Shown here piece by piece: positions 53,544 through 61,648 of a stretch of DNA of 64,000 bases; the stretch's first letter is position 1; each line of letters begins with the position of its first letter. This stretch comes from Leptospira ryugenii. GTDB taxonomy: Bacteria; Spirochaetota; Leptospiria; Leptospirales; Leptospiraceae. The stretch covers positions 313,077 through 377,076 of the forward strand of contig NZ_BFBB01000003.1 in assembly GCF_003114855.1 (NCBI RefSeq). Direction: 5' to 3'. The notes under the pieces were generated by a model, which saw only the letters and a program-made list of their open reading frames with translations, was not told where the DNA came from and made no database searches. Both the position numbers and the translations under genes were made by a program.

Positions 53544-54770
53544 ATGTTCTATATTTTAATCGCAATCTTTAGCATCACAACCCTTCTTCATCCCTTACAA
53601 GCACAAGACAGCAAAGACCAAAACTGGCAGGCCAAGGCCCAGAGTTCCTTTCTCAATTTGCTTAAAAGCCATTCCAAACAAAATCTCAGCCAATTTCGTG
53701 TACAACTTTGGACTGTAAGTCCAGGAAAGAGTGTAACCACTGCCTTTGGACACGCCGCACTCAGGATTGTTTCCGGTCCCGATTATGGAGATACTGATTT
53801 TTATTTGGACTTTGGTGTCTATGACCCTTCTCCAGGCTTTCTCTGGAGGTTTATGAAAGGGGAAGCAAACTTTTTTGTAAACATCATCCCCACCAGTTCC
53901 GCTTTCCAAACTTGGGACAGCACCGGAAGAGGTATCTTAGTTTCTGAACTTTTACTGGATGAATCCAAAAAACACAAGTTATTCGAGGAAATCCTCAAGG
54001 TTTATGAGAAGAACAAAGATGGATACTACTACGACAACTTTACCAACAATTGTGTTACCTTTTTAAGAGACATTCTATCCGAAACAAAAGGCGAAAAAAT
54101 ACGCCTGCTCAGTATGGACTCTGAGAAGAATACTTGGCGGAAGAGAGTTCTACCCTACTCTCAGTCCATCATTTGGCTAAATATCAATGAAACTCTTCTC
54201 TTTGACAAAGATACAGATGCCGTGCGGGATTCTTATGAGATCATTTATCTTCCAGAAGATTTACGGAGAGCTGTCATTGATTCAGGTCTTTCGGAAGAAT
54301 CAAAAGTCATTCTCAGAGATAGATGGGGCATTCAACCGGGAACCAGTTCTGCACTTTGGAAAATTATCTTTGCCATCATCATTCTTTTCTCATTGCCAGT
54401 GCCTCTCTTTAAACTATTCGAACGATATGCTGTGGTAACTTACTCACTCGTATCTGGAATAGGAGGGACTGTGGCGACACTCGTTTATTTCTTTACGAGC
54501 TTTAGTTTTATGGACCAGACAATCTCCTGGCTCATATACTCCCCACTGGATTTCCTACTCTTAAAACGATATGATCTTTGGCAAAACAAGAGAGCATTTT
54601 GGTCTTACGTTGCTCTGCGTTGCCTTATGTTGCTTTTTGCCTTTTCCTTGAGGCTCAGCATCTACAAACAAGACATAGATATGATTCTATTTGTATCGGT
54701 ATTCTTTTTTGCGATGTTGCTTTTCAAATACCGAAATGACGTCATTTCCCTTATAAAACGCCAGTCATGA
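53544..54770 (+). CDS. DUF4105/Lnb-like periplasmic domain protein with C-terminal TM segments
   Basis: Signal peptide 1-20, then a DUF4105-type domain: TVSPGKSVTTAFGHAALRIV (His70 in FGH), DFYLDFGVYDP, and YYYDNFTNNCVTFLRDIL with Cys170 preceded by Asn-Asn. The paired His and Cys suggest a papain-like hydrolase fold. Residues about 270-405 have at least four membrane segments (WKIIFAIIILFSLPVPLF). It leads a four-gene operon (stops and starts overlapping or 2-4 bases apart) with a hydrolase lipoprotein and lipid-type oxidoreductases. Substrate unknown. Confidence 0.75.
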   Translation: MFYILIAIFSITTLLHPLQAQDSKDQNWQAKAQSSFLNLLKSHSKQNLSQFRVQLWTVSPGKSVTTAFGHAALRIVSGPDYGDTDFYLDFGVYDPSPGFLWRFMKGEANFFVNIIPTSSAFQTWDSTGRGILVSELLLDESKKHKLFEEILKVYEKNKDGYYYDNFTNNCVTFLRDILSETKGEKIRLLSMDSEKNTWRKRVLPYSQSIIWLNINETLLFDKDTDAVRDSYEIIYLPEDLRRAVIDSGLSEESKVILRDRWGIQPGTSSALWKIIFAIIILFSLPVPLFKLFERYAVVTYSLVSGIGGTVATLVYFFTSFSFMDQTISWLIYSPLDFLLLKRYDLWQNKRAFWSYVALRCLMLLFAFSLRLSIYKQDIDMILFVSVFFFAMLLFKYRNDVISLIKRQS

Positions 54771-55873
54771 AACATCCAAGCACACGACAGATACTATTCG
54801 TATCGTTTTTCTTTTTCTTCACTCTGAATTGCCACGTGGATCGTAAGCTAGAGGTGAGCGACCAACAATCGCGTCTTGTCAAATGCGACATCAAAGCTTA
54901 TGAATTTGATGGTCTCTGTGAAGATGAAAAAGAGTACCTAGACTGGGCTGCCAAAGTCAAAGAGTTTCCAAACTTAAAAAGTCTGACAAGAGATGTGTTG
55001 GCAGATCTCACAAAACAGACCTTAGACGTCGATAAGACATCTGCCCTTTTTTATCTCCGAACTGTTCAGGAAAAACGCAATTTACAATTTATTCAATTTC
55101 TTAAAAAGAAAGAAGTAGAACTAAAGAAAAAACTCCCTAACTACTCTGAAAAGAAAATCGTCCTAGCGATGGTTCCAGGAATGTTCTATAAAGACAATCC
55201 AGCGGTTGGTGCAGACGGAAAAAAAATCAGAGACATCGCACTTGAACTTGGCATCCAAGAAGAGATCGTAGCAGTGGACCAAACTGGCACAATCCAAGAA
55301 AACGCAAAATTCATCTGCGAGTATGTAAAAAACAAAACGGATGTTAATGGTATAATCTTCGCTTCCGTATCAAAAGGTAGTGCAGATATCAAGAAGGCGA
55401 TCCAACTATGTGGCAAAGAATCCTATTTTGAAAAAGTAAAGGGTTGGTACAACATTGGCGGCTTAAACAAAGGAACTCTATTGGTAGACAAAATAGAATC
55501 AAATTGGCGGTATCGCTGGGAAGCCAAGTCTTACTTCTTTTTCAAAGGTTACAACTACGAAGGGTTCAAATCAATGAATCGTGACCCAGGTGGACCACTG
55601 GATTTCGAGTTGGAGATTCCTAAACAGATGCTCATCATCAATGTGATTGCAGTGCCTCAGTTTAGACAAGTAACCAAAAGAGCCTATCCATTTTATGAGG
55701 CAATGATACCGAATGGTCCCAATGATGGTATGACATTGCTTGCGGATGCCTATATAGATGGAGCCATTACATACCCATCTTGGAGAAATGATCACTACTT
55801 TCAGTGGCCTATCCTACATGCAAGAATGCAGGCATTCTTTGTTTACATTGTCGAAAATCAATTCAAGAAGTAA
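54767..55873 (+). CDS. Alpha/beta-hydrolase-like lipoprotein
   Basis: The 368-residue lipoprotein has signal FVSFFFFFTLNC. From about residue 128 it follows an alpha/beta-hydrolase pattern: KIVLAMVPGMFYKDNPAVGA (oxyanion region), IIFASVSKGSADIKKAI with Ser202 as nucleophile in S-x-S-x-G, and late acid/His candidates (GPNDGMTLLADAYIDG, NDHYFQWPILHAR). It could be an esterase or lipase. It overlaps the DUF4105-like gene (ATGA) and is two bases before the flavoprotein start. Confidence 0.7.
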   Translation: MKHPSTRQILFVSFFFFFTLNCHVDRKLEVSDQQSRLVKCDIKAYEFDGLCEDEKEYLDWAAKVKEFPNLKSLTRDVLADLTKQTLDVDKTSALFYLRTVQEKRNLQFIQFLKKKEVELKKKLPNYSEKKIVLAMVPGMFYKDNPAVGADGKKIRDIALELGIQEEIVAVDQTGTIQENAKFICEYVKNKTDVNGIIFASVSKGSADIKKAIQLCGKESYFEKVKGWYNIGGLNKGTLLVDKIESNWRYRWEAKSYFFFKGYNYEGFKSMNRDPGGPLDFELEIPKQMLIINVIAVPQFRQVTKRAYPFYEAMIPNGPNDGMTLLADAYIDGAITYPSWRNDHYFQWPILHARMQAFFVYIVENQFKK

Positions 55874-55875
55874 TC

Positions 55876-57693
55876 ATGGATCTAAGTCGCAAAGATTTTA
55901 TTCTTAAGGTATTAAAAGCGAGCGGTATAGGTATCGGTGGCTCAGCCTTGGCTGGTCTAACTTATTCTTTTTTCGGAAACCAAACATATAAAATGGATTT
56001 CCCATTGGTTCCGGAAAACAAAGTTAACCTTTCACCTAATGGAAAGACAGTTTTAATTTTAGGTGGGGGTCTGGCTGGGCTCCAAGCAGGATGTGAACTC
56101 GTTGACCGAGGTTTTAAGGTTATCCTATTAGAAAAAACAAGTTTTCCCGGCGGAAAACTAAAAGCCTGGAAAGACAGTAACTTTGCAAAGCGTATCTTTG
56201 GAGGAAAGCCGTACACAAGAGAGCACGGGCTGCATGGAATTTGGGGATTCTACAAAAATCTACGTGAATTCTTAGGTAGGCATAATTTCCCAATCAATCG
56301 AATGCGTGACGATGATAGTTTTTACTATTTTGTTTCCAACCAAAGAACACAAAGTAAGATTCCGACTCCAACTTGGCCTATACCTTTTGATCGTTTGCAA
56401 ATGCTTTCAAGTGGTATTTATATTCCTTCGGTAGAGGATGTAAATGTACCCGCACCCAATCAATTGAATGCACTTAGGGCTGCTTCCAAACTGTGGGGTT
56501 TCGACTATCTCGATTCAGACCAACGAAATTATTTAGATAGCATCAGTTTTTATGATTGGGCCACTCGTTTGGGAGTCCATGAACAATATATAAAACATTA
56601 TTTTGATGGTTTAGCAGAAATGGGTTTTTTCATGACCACAAAAGAGTGTTCGGCTCTTGCCATTGCAAATTTTTTGAAGTTAGGTTGTTTGCCATCTGAT
56701 TCACGAGTGGATTATTACAAATGGCCTCCTGATGAAACATTCTTGTATCCAATGGTTGCCTACATAAGAGAAAAAGGTGGAGAGGTTCACTTTGACTCTG
56801 AAGTGAGCAAGTTAGAATTAGAGAACAATCGAATTAAATCTGTAGAAGTAAATTCCATGTTTCCTTCAGGTAAGGTGAAGCGATGCAGAGTCTGTGGGAA
56901 TGTAATAGGTGTAGGACATTCTGGAGATTGTCCTTTTTGTGGAGCCCATGAGTCGATGTTGGAGGTTTTAAATCCCGACAAACTTAAAGTTAGATCTTAT
57001 ACAGCAGACCACATCATTACTGCCATGGACCTTCCAGGAGCCAAAAAGTTTATCACAAACAACTCCTTGCAGAGACATGTTTACTTTGAAAAAATCCAAA
57101 AGCTAAGCACTGCGACAATTTTATGTGTGAACCTCCTCTACGAAGATACAAATGCCTGGGAAGAACGTTTCCCAGACAGTTCATTTTGGAACGCACATGA
57201 TTTCTTTCCAACTGGATTTAAAATCCTGGGCTTTACTTCGAATTGGTCCTCTAGACAAATTCCGGAACTAAAAAAGAAGAGAATCGATCTGATCGAAGTA
57301 CAAGTAGCAAAGTGGTCTCAGTTTGTAGGAATGTCTTATAAAGACATTGCAAAAAAAGTTCACGAAGAGTTAAAACTCGTCGTACCTAAACTTCCCGAAT
57401 TTTCTGAATTTTATGTAAACCGATGGGATACTTATACAGGTTATAGACCAGGTGATGAAGTAAATCGTCCTGAAATGCAATCACCGATTTCCAATCTCTA
57501 TTTTATTGGTGATTGGGTATTTGTTCCTCATCATGCAGTCTTTATGGAAAAAACAAATGTTAGTGCGAAAATGATCACAAATTTGTTGCTCGAAAAAGAA
57601 AAGATTTCTCAAGGCAAAATAGAAATTTTAAGATCGGGTACGCCTGATTGGCCGGTTGACTTACTTTCACTTTTTACGAATGTAAAGGCATAA
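55876..57693 (+). CDS. FAD-dependent desaturase/amine-oxidase-type oxidoreductase with zinc-ribbon insertion
   Basis: The 605-residue protein has an N-terminal export-like segment starting SRKDFIL, a weak twin-arginine-like motif, then a dinucleotide fold (VLILGGGLAGLQAGCEL), and FPGGKL plus EHGLHGIWGFYKNL, as in phytoene/zeta-carotene desaturase-type enzymes. A rubredoxin-like Cys4 insertion (C337, C340, C352, C355) is unusual for this family. The FAD-closing motif is YFIGDW near the end. The ATG at 55876 is chosen over a longer frame. It is four bases upstream of a 5-alpha-reductase-like gene. Confidence 0.88.
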   Translation: MDLSRKDFILKVLKASGIGIGGSALAGLTYSFFGNQTYKMDFPLVPENKVNLSPNGKTVLILGGGLAGLQAGCELVDRGFKVILLEKTSFPGGKLKAWKDSNFAKRIFGGKPYTREHGLHGIWGFYKNLREFLGRHNFPINRMRDDDSFYYFVSNQRTQSKIPTPTWPIPFDRLQMLSSGIYIPSVEDVNVPAPNQLNALRAASKLWGFDYLDSDQRNYLDSISFYDWATRLGVHEQYIKHYFDGLAEMGFFMTTKECSALAIANFLKLGCLPSDSRVDYYKWPPDETFLYPMVAYIREKGGEVHFDSEVSKLELENNRIKSVEVNSMFPSGKVKRCRVCGNVIGVGHSGDCPFCGAHESMLEVLNPDKLKVRSYTADHIITAMDLPGAKKFITNNSLQRHVYFEKIQKLSTATILCVNLLYEDTNAWEERFPDSSFWNAHDFFPTGFKILGFTSNWSSRQIPELKKKRIDLIEVQVAKWSQFVGMSYKDIAKKVHEELKLVVPKLPEFSEFYVNRWDTYTGYRPGDEVNRPEMQSPISNLYFIGDWVFVPHHAVFMEKTNVSAKMITNLLLEKEKISQGKIEILRSGTPDWPVDLLSLFTNVKA

Positions 57694-57697
57694 GATT

Positions 57698-58465
57698 ATG
57701 ATAAACATACCTCCTTTTAGTGATTCCGTGTTATATAGCTATGCCTTTTATATCTTTCTTTCTATTTTTGCTTTCAAAACGGAATCTTCTGGTTTCTTTA
57801 ATCTTCCGTATAGCAAGTTCAATAAAGGGAAAGGAATCTCCCCCAGATTTGGGATGTTCATCATCTATTTTTTACCGATTCTTGCCTACTGGTCCACGGG
57901 TCTAAGTTTACCAAAGCATCCATCGCCGTACGCAATACTCCTTTTCCTTTTGTTTGCCATTCACTTTGGAAAACGATGTTTGGAGGTATTATTTCTTCAT
58001 AAATTTTCCGGAAAAATTGGATGGACTGCTGTTATATTTATTTCATTCGCATATTCGAATATTGGGTTTCTCTCCGGAAATTTGCATTACCGATCACCTG
58101 AAGGAATTTTTGAATCCGTTCCTTCCTTTGTTACTTTGGCTGGCTTATTTTTATTCTTTTTAGGACAAGCTGGCAATTTATACCACCATATCATTTTAAG
58201 AAACTTACGCTCAAATTCGGAAACCAAAGAATATAAAGTCCCTGACAAAGGACTTTTCAAAATATTGGTATGTCCTCATTATTTTTTTGAACTTATTTCC
58301 TGGTTTGGATTTGCGATGGTTTCAACATACTTAGATATGTATTTTGTTTTCTTTATTATGGCTGGTTATCTAGCAGGAAGGAGCCACCAAACACGCCTTT
58401 GGTATCTCGCAAATGTAGAAAACTTTCCAAAGGATAGAAAAAGAATTCTACCCTATATCTATTAG
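57698..58465 (+). CDS. Steroid 5-alpha-reductase family membrane protein
   Basis: The 255-residue polytopic protein has the C-terminal signature of 3-oxo-5-alpha-steroid 4-dehydrogenase relatives: HFGKRCLEVLFLHKFSG, GNLYHHIILRNLR, and KILVCPHYFFELISWFGFA, plus a late RSHQTRLWYL. Family members reduce double bonds in steroids, polyprenols or enoyl lipids using NADPH. With the flavoprotein upstream it forms a pair that could desaturate and reduce the same lipid. Convergent with lgt, 15 bases apart. Confidence 0.85.
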   Translation: MINIPPFSDSVLYSYAFYIFLSIFAFKTESSGFFNLPYSKFNKGKGISPRFGMFIIYFLPILAYWSTGLSLPKHPSPYAILLFLLFAIHFGKRCLEVLFLHKFSGKIGWTAVIFISFAYSNIGFLSGNLHYRSPEGIFESVPSFVTLAGLFLFFLGQAGNLYHHIILRNLRSNSETKEYKVPDKGLFKILVCPHYFFELISWFGFAMVSTYLDMYFVFFIMAGYLAGRSHQTRLWYLANVENFPKDRKRILPYIY

Positions 58466-58480
58466 AAAATCAAACTAACT

Positions 58481-59485
58481 TCAAGTTTTGGTTTTCATCA
58501 ATTTTGTTTTGATCATAAAACCGACTATGCCACCTATGAAAAGTCCCAATGAAATGACTTGGGCGTAAGTTAGATTTCCAAATATGATATTCCTATCCCC
58601 TCTAAAAAACTCTATTAGGAAACGATTCAAACCGTAAAACATCCAAAATATAAAGAACATTCTCTCCTTCGAAAAATCAAATGTTTCTAATTTATACATA
58701 GCCAAGAGGACAAAGAACATGATGACAACTTCATATATTTGGGCAGGATGCACCTTGGGATACACAACAGGAAACGGATATAAACCCAAGGCTACTAATT
58801 TTGATTGGTAATCTCCCGTTGCAGTAGGCGGATACAATGACGTAAGTTGGGCTAAATTTTCATAGCCCATCTGCCTTAAATGAGCTAATGAATCTGGAAT
58901 TGGTAGATCCGCCAAATTTACGTAAGGTGAAAAAATTTGAGAGATAATGGTGAGAGGATCTTTCGCATTTGCATAAAGATGGTGTAAAGCTCTCCACTCC
59001 GCCATCCAAGCATCACTATCTTCTGAAAACGTGACACCAAAAAAGTGAGATGTTGGTAAACCATAGGCATCTCCATTCAAAAAACAAGAAAAACGACTTA
59101 TACAAAGTCCAAGAGTCAAAGGTATCATCAAAGAATCACACCAATGCAGAAAATTTACTTTTGTAATTTGGCAATAGACCCAAGCTCCGAATGCAGTTCC
59201 AATGGTTCCCCCCAAGATTGCAAACCCACCTGTTGCTGTAAAAATCAAAGTTGGTTCATTTAAAAATGCCTTTGTATCCCAAAACAAAAAATGGAACACT
59301 CGCGCAAATATCATCCCAGATAGAATCGCATAGGCCCATGCTTTTTCATACCAATCCAGTGCATAGCCAGCCTTAAGGGAACGATGCTTCTGATAAAAGA
59401 AGCCCATGATTAAGATTCCGACTGCCCAATGGCCTTCGTATCCCCGAAAATGAAAGATCCAAAAGTCTACGTTAACCGGATACAT
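58481..59485 (-). CDS. lgt: Prolipoprotein diacylglyceryl transferase (Lgt family)
   Basis: Lgt transfers diacylglycerol to lipobox cysteine. The 334-residue protein has seven or eight membrane segments, FTATGGFAILGGTIG, ISRFSCFLNGDAYGLPTSHF, VHPAQIYEV and RFLIEFFRGD. The usual IGRIGNF signature reads ISRFSCF here, with Gly-Asn replaced by Ser-Cys, and about 60 residues are inserted near residue 165-225, so activity could differ from a standard Lgt. The ATG overlaps the TRL-like lipoprotein gene upstream by 14 bases. It is the last gene of a leftward lipoprotein operon. Confidence 0.88.
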   Translation of the reverse strand: MYPVNVDFWIFHFRGYEGHWAVGILIMGFFYQKHRSLKAGYALDWYEKAWAYAILSGMIFARVFHFLFWDTKAFLNEPTLIFTATGGFAILGGTIGTAFGAWVYCQITKVNFLHWCDSLMIPLTLGLCISRFSCFLNGDAYGLPTSHFFGVTFSEDSDAWMAEWRALHHLYANAKDPLTIISQIFSPYVNLADLPIPDSLAHLRQMGYENLAQLTSLYPPTATGDYQSKLVALGLYPFPVVYPKVHPAQIYEVVIMFFVLLAMYKLETFDFSKERMFFIFWMFYGLNRFLIEFFRGDRNIIFGNLTYAQVISLGLFIGGIVGFMIKTKLMKTKT

Positions 59486-59822
59486 TTTTACCTACTACTC
59501 GCGTACATATGATATTTATAAATATAAATGATAAATGATAATGAACTATTCTTTGGTCCGCAACATGGATCTGGAATTGAGATGCCTTTTGAAGAATCTT
59601 TCGAAACGATCTATCTCCAAAGCTAATTAGATAAAAAAAATTAAAGGCGCATGCCTCAATCTCTCTTTGGAACTCATTCAAACTTGCTTTCGGACTAATT
59701 TGTGAACTTTCTGTCACAGCCACACTAAGCCCAAAGCCGGTTACTCGTTCCTCTGTCACGATGCAGGAGTTAAATTGTGTAATGCAAAGGACCAAGAGGA
59801 AAATGGAAATCTTACTCACCAC
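59472..59822 (-). CDS. TRL-like lipoprotein, lgt operon
   Basis: The 116-residue lipoprotein (lipobox LCITQFNSC) has a small TRL-like domain: AVTESSQISPKASLNEFQRE, ACAFNFFYLISFGDRSFRKIL, then ending FINIICTRVVG. GTG start at 59822. It overlaps the stop of the preceding TRL-like gene by 11 bases and the start of lgt by 14, so the genes are tightly co-translated. Function unknown; membership is by pattern and size. Confidence 0.75.
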   Translation of the reverse strand: MVSKISIFLLVLCITQFNSCIVTEERVTGFGLSVAVTESSQISPKASLNEFQREIEACAFNFFYLISFGDRSFRKILQKASQFQIHVADQRIVHYHLSFIFINIICTRVVGKNVSG

Positions 59823-60120
59823 TTACTTCCGTACAAACTTTTGCAAATAAAGTCAGTATAGCAAATGTATGACGGTCGACGACAGAGACTTTCTTGATGC
59901 CCCCATTCTCCATTGCTTTTTTTGTGGAAATGTCACCGAACGAATAAAAACCAAGCACGTTATAACCACAGGCCTCACCCATTTTTTTTGTTGAATCGTT
60001 TGCACCCAAAAGGACAGGCTCTCTTACATCTTTATAAAATGAGAATCCTAGCGGACTAAAGACTCCAGCCGTCGAACAGGAAAAAAGACAGAACATAATC
60101 AGGAAGCTCAAAACTTTCAA
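59812..60120 (-). CDS. TRL-like lipoprotein, lgt operon (first copy)
   Basis: The 102-residue lipoprotein (FLIMFCLFSC) follows the TRL-like pattern: GEACGYNVLGFYSFGDISTKKAMENGGIKKVSVVD in several blocks, with Cys near the end (LFAKVCTEVSGE). TTG start with GAAGG nine bases upstream, overlapping the small upstream gene by four bases. Its domain is closer to the lipoprotein at 53159 (GEAC..GIK) than to the one at 59472. Confidence 0.75.
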   Translation of the reverse strand: MKVLSFLIMFCLFSCSTAGVFSPLGFSFYKDVREPVLLGANDSTKKMGEACGYNVLGFYSFGDISTKKAMENGGIKKVSVVDRHTFAILTLFAKVCTEVSGE

Positions 60121-60329
60121 TGGCTAGAGCCTTCGGGCAGATCACGAGACAGTTCACTCGAGAGCCTTAGCCTCCAATCCTTGTCTGGGATGTGGAGTGA
60201 GACCCAACCCTTTCCATGGTCCCAACGCCCGTCTGAGTCCCAACCTTCCCGGAAAACAGGCTCGTTCATGTACTTATACGTTTCCCAGAGGTCCAAAAAA
60301 TTTCGTTTGGAATTTGGAATCTCGTTCAT
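60117..60329 (-). CDS. Small hypothetical protein heading the lgt operon
   Basis: A 70-residue charged protein with many Trp residues (LWETYKYMNEPVFREGWDSD, KGWVSLHIPDKDWRLR). No signal peptide. Its stop overlaps the TRL-like start (TTGA). No family recognised; the overlap and absence of another reading support a real gene. Confidence 0.55.
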   Translation of the reverse strand: MNEIPNSKRNFLDLWETYKYMNEPVFREGWDSDGRWDHGKGWVSLHIPDKDWRLRLSSELSRDLPEGSSH

Positions 60330-60437
60330 TTTTTCCTAGAATGGATAGGATTCTCTCCTGGGTCATTTGTTTTTTTAAATAGGTAGGCCTTTTTTGGATT
60401 GAGAGACTTTCTTTTCGCCGAAAATGAATATTAGCAT

Positions 60438-61247
60438 ATGGCAATCACAAAAGAAAAAAAAGCTGATTTCAACGACAAGCTCACAGATTTTAAAAATTAC
60501 TTAGAAGAGCTAAAGAAAGAAGCGAACATATATAAAGTGCAAGCCAAAAAGAGTAAGGATTTAGAGCCCTACTTTAATGTTGCACTCGCCATCAACTCAA
60601 TCAAATCTATTAACACCTGTATTGTGATCAATGAACTCTCAACTGCCATTCTAGAAATCAACAATAACAACTATTTGGAAATGGCTAGGAAAGAAATTTA
60701 CAACGCAATTTCTTATATTGAAAAAACAGTCTCCAACAATGTGGACGGCTCTCTTTCCGAAAACAAAGAGCAACTCGCAAAAATAGAGAGAATCACCCCT
60801 ACACAAAGGTTGAATCTGATCAAAGGGCTTAGGGAATGCATCAAAAAAACCATTTCTGCCTTCGGAACCAATTCAAAATGGAAATGGAGTTGGCCGGACA
60901 TTCATTACCGCTTGGCTGCTTGTTCCAAGAATATCTTTGATTTTATTGCCTATGAAAAAGAACAGGATTTAGAAAATCCTTACTACTACACAAGACGAGA
61001 GCATTTCAATTTAATCATTGAACTAGCAAACTCAGCCGCCCAAGACTACCGCTCTAAATTTGAAATGTCGACACAGGATTCCACAGATTTGAAACATTCT
61101 GTGGAAATGTTAGAAATGAACCGAAAGATATTTCAAATTACGGGCGAAACCGAAGATTTGGAAAAAACGAAAACTCTGATTGAAAGTTTCCAGCAAAAGA
61201 TAGCGGACCTCGAATCAGATGATAAAAAGAAAAAAAAGAAACAATAA
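60438..61247 (+). CDS. Hypothetical helical protein with Lys-rich tail
   Basis: The 269-residue soluble protein is almost wholly helical and charged ([40 protein letters not shown]) and ends in a run of Lys residues (DDKKKKKKQ). No family recognised. It stands alone, 71 bases upstream of trxA on the same strand, and could be co-transcribed. Composition suggests a structural or nucleic-acid-associated role, but this is speculative. Confidence 0.7.
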   Translation: MAITKEKKADFNDKLTDFKNYLEELKKEANIYKVQAKKSKDLEPYFNVALAINSIKSINTCIVINELSTAILEINNNNYLEMARKEIYNAISYIEKTVSNNVDGSLSENKEQLAKIERITPTQRLNLIKGLRECIKKTISAFGTNSKWKWSWPDIHYRLAACSKNIFDFIAYEKEQDLENPYYYTRREHFNLIIELANSAAQDYRSKFEMSTQDSTDLKHSVEMLEMNRKIFQITGETEDLEKTKTLIESFQQKIADLESDDKKKKKKQ

Positions 61248-61318
61248 TCGACGATTTTTGCCACTTTCCCAGTCTAGTTTGTACTAGAGTTTGAGAGTTT
61301 TCAAGGAGTAGAAAAATC

Positions 61319-61630
61319 ATGGCACTCGCAGAGATCAATGACGCCAATTTTAAAACCGAAATTTCCAAAGGCACCGTATTAGTCGATTGTTGGGCAGAAT
61401 GGTGTGGGCCTTGCCGTATGGTAGCACCTGTTTTGGATGAACTCTCGAATGAAATGTCAGATGTTCAAATCAAGAAGTTGAATGTAGATTTTAACCAAAA
61501 GACAGCTCAGGAATTCGGTATCCAATCCATACCTACTTTGCTTTTGTTTAAGGATGGCGTGCTAGTGGACAAGGCAATTGGTGCACTTCCAAAGCCACAA
61601 ATCAAAAAATTTATTGAGAGCCACAAATAG
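61319..61630 (+). CDS. trxA: Thioredoxin
   Basis: The 103-residue protein has the WCGPC active site in VDCWAEWCGPCRMVAPVLDE, then IQSIPTLLLFKDG with the conserved cis-Pro, giving a standard thioredoxin fold. It reduces protein disulfides. AAGGAG lies about ten bases before the ATG. It is 18 bases upstream of the MBL-CNB gene, so the two may be co-transcribed. Confidence 0.97.
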   Translation: MALAEINDANFKTEISKGTVLVDCWAEWCGPCRMVAPVLDELSNEMSDVQIKKLNVDFNQKTAQEFGIQSIPTLLLFKDGVLVDKAIGALPKPQIKKFIESHK

Positions 61631-61648
61631 GTTTTATAAAACTCCCTC

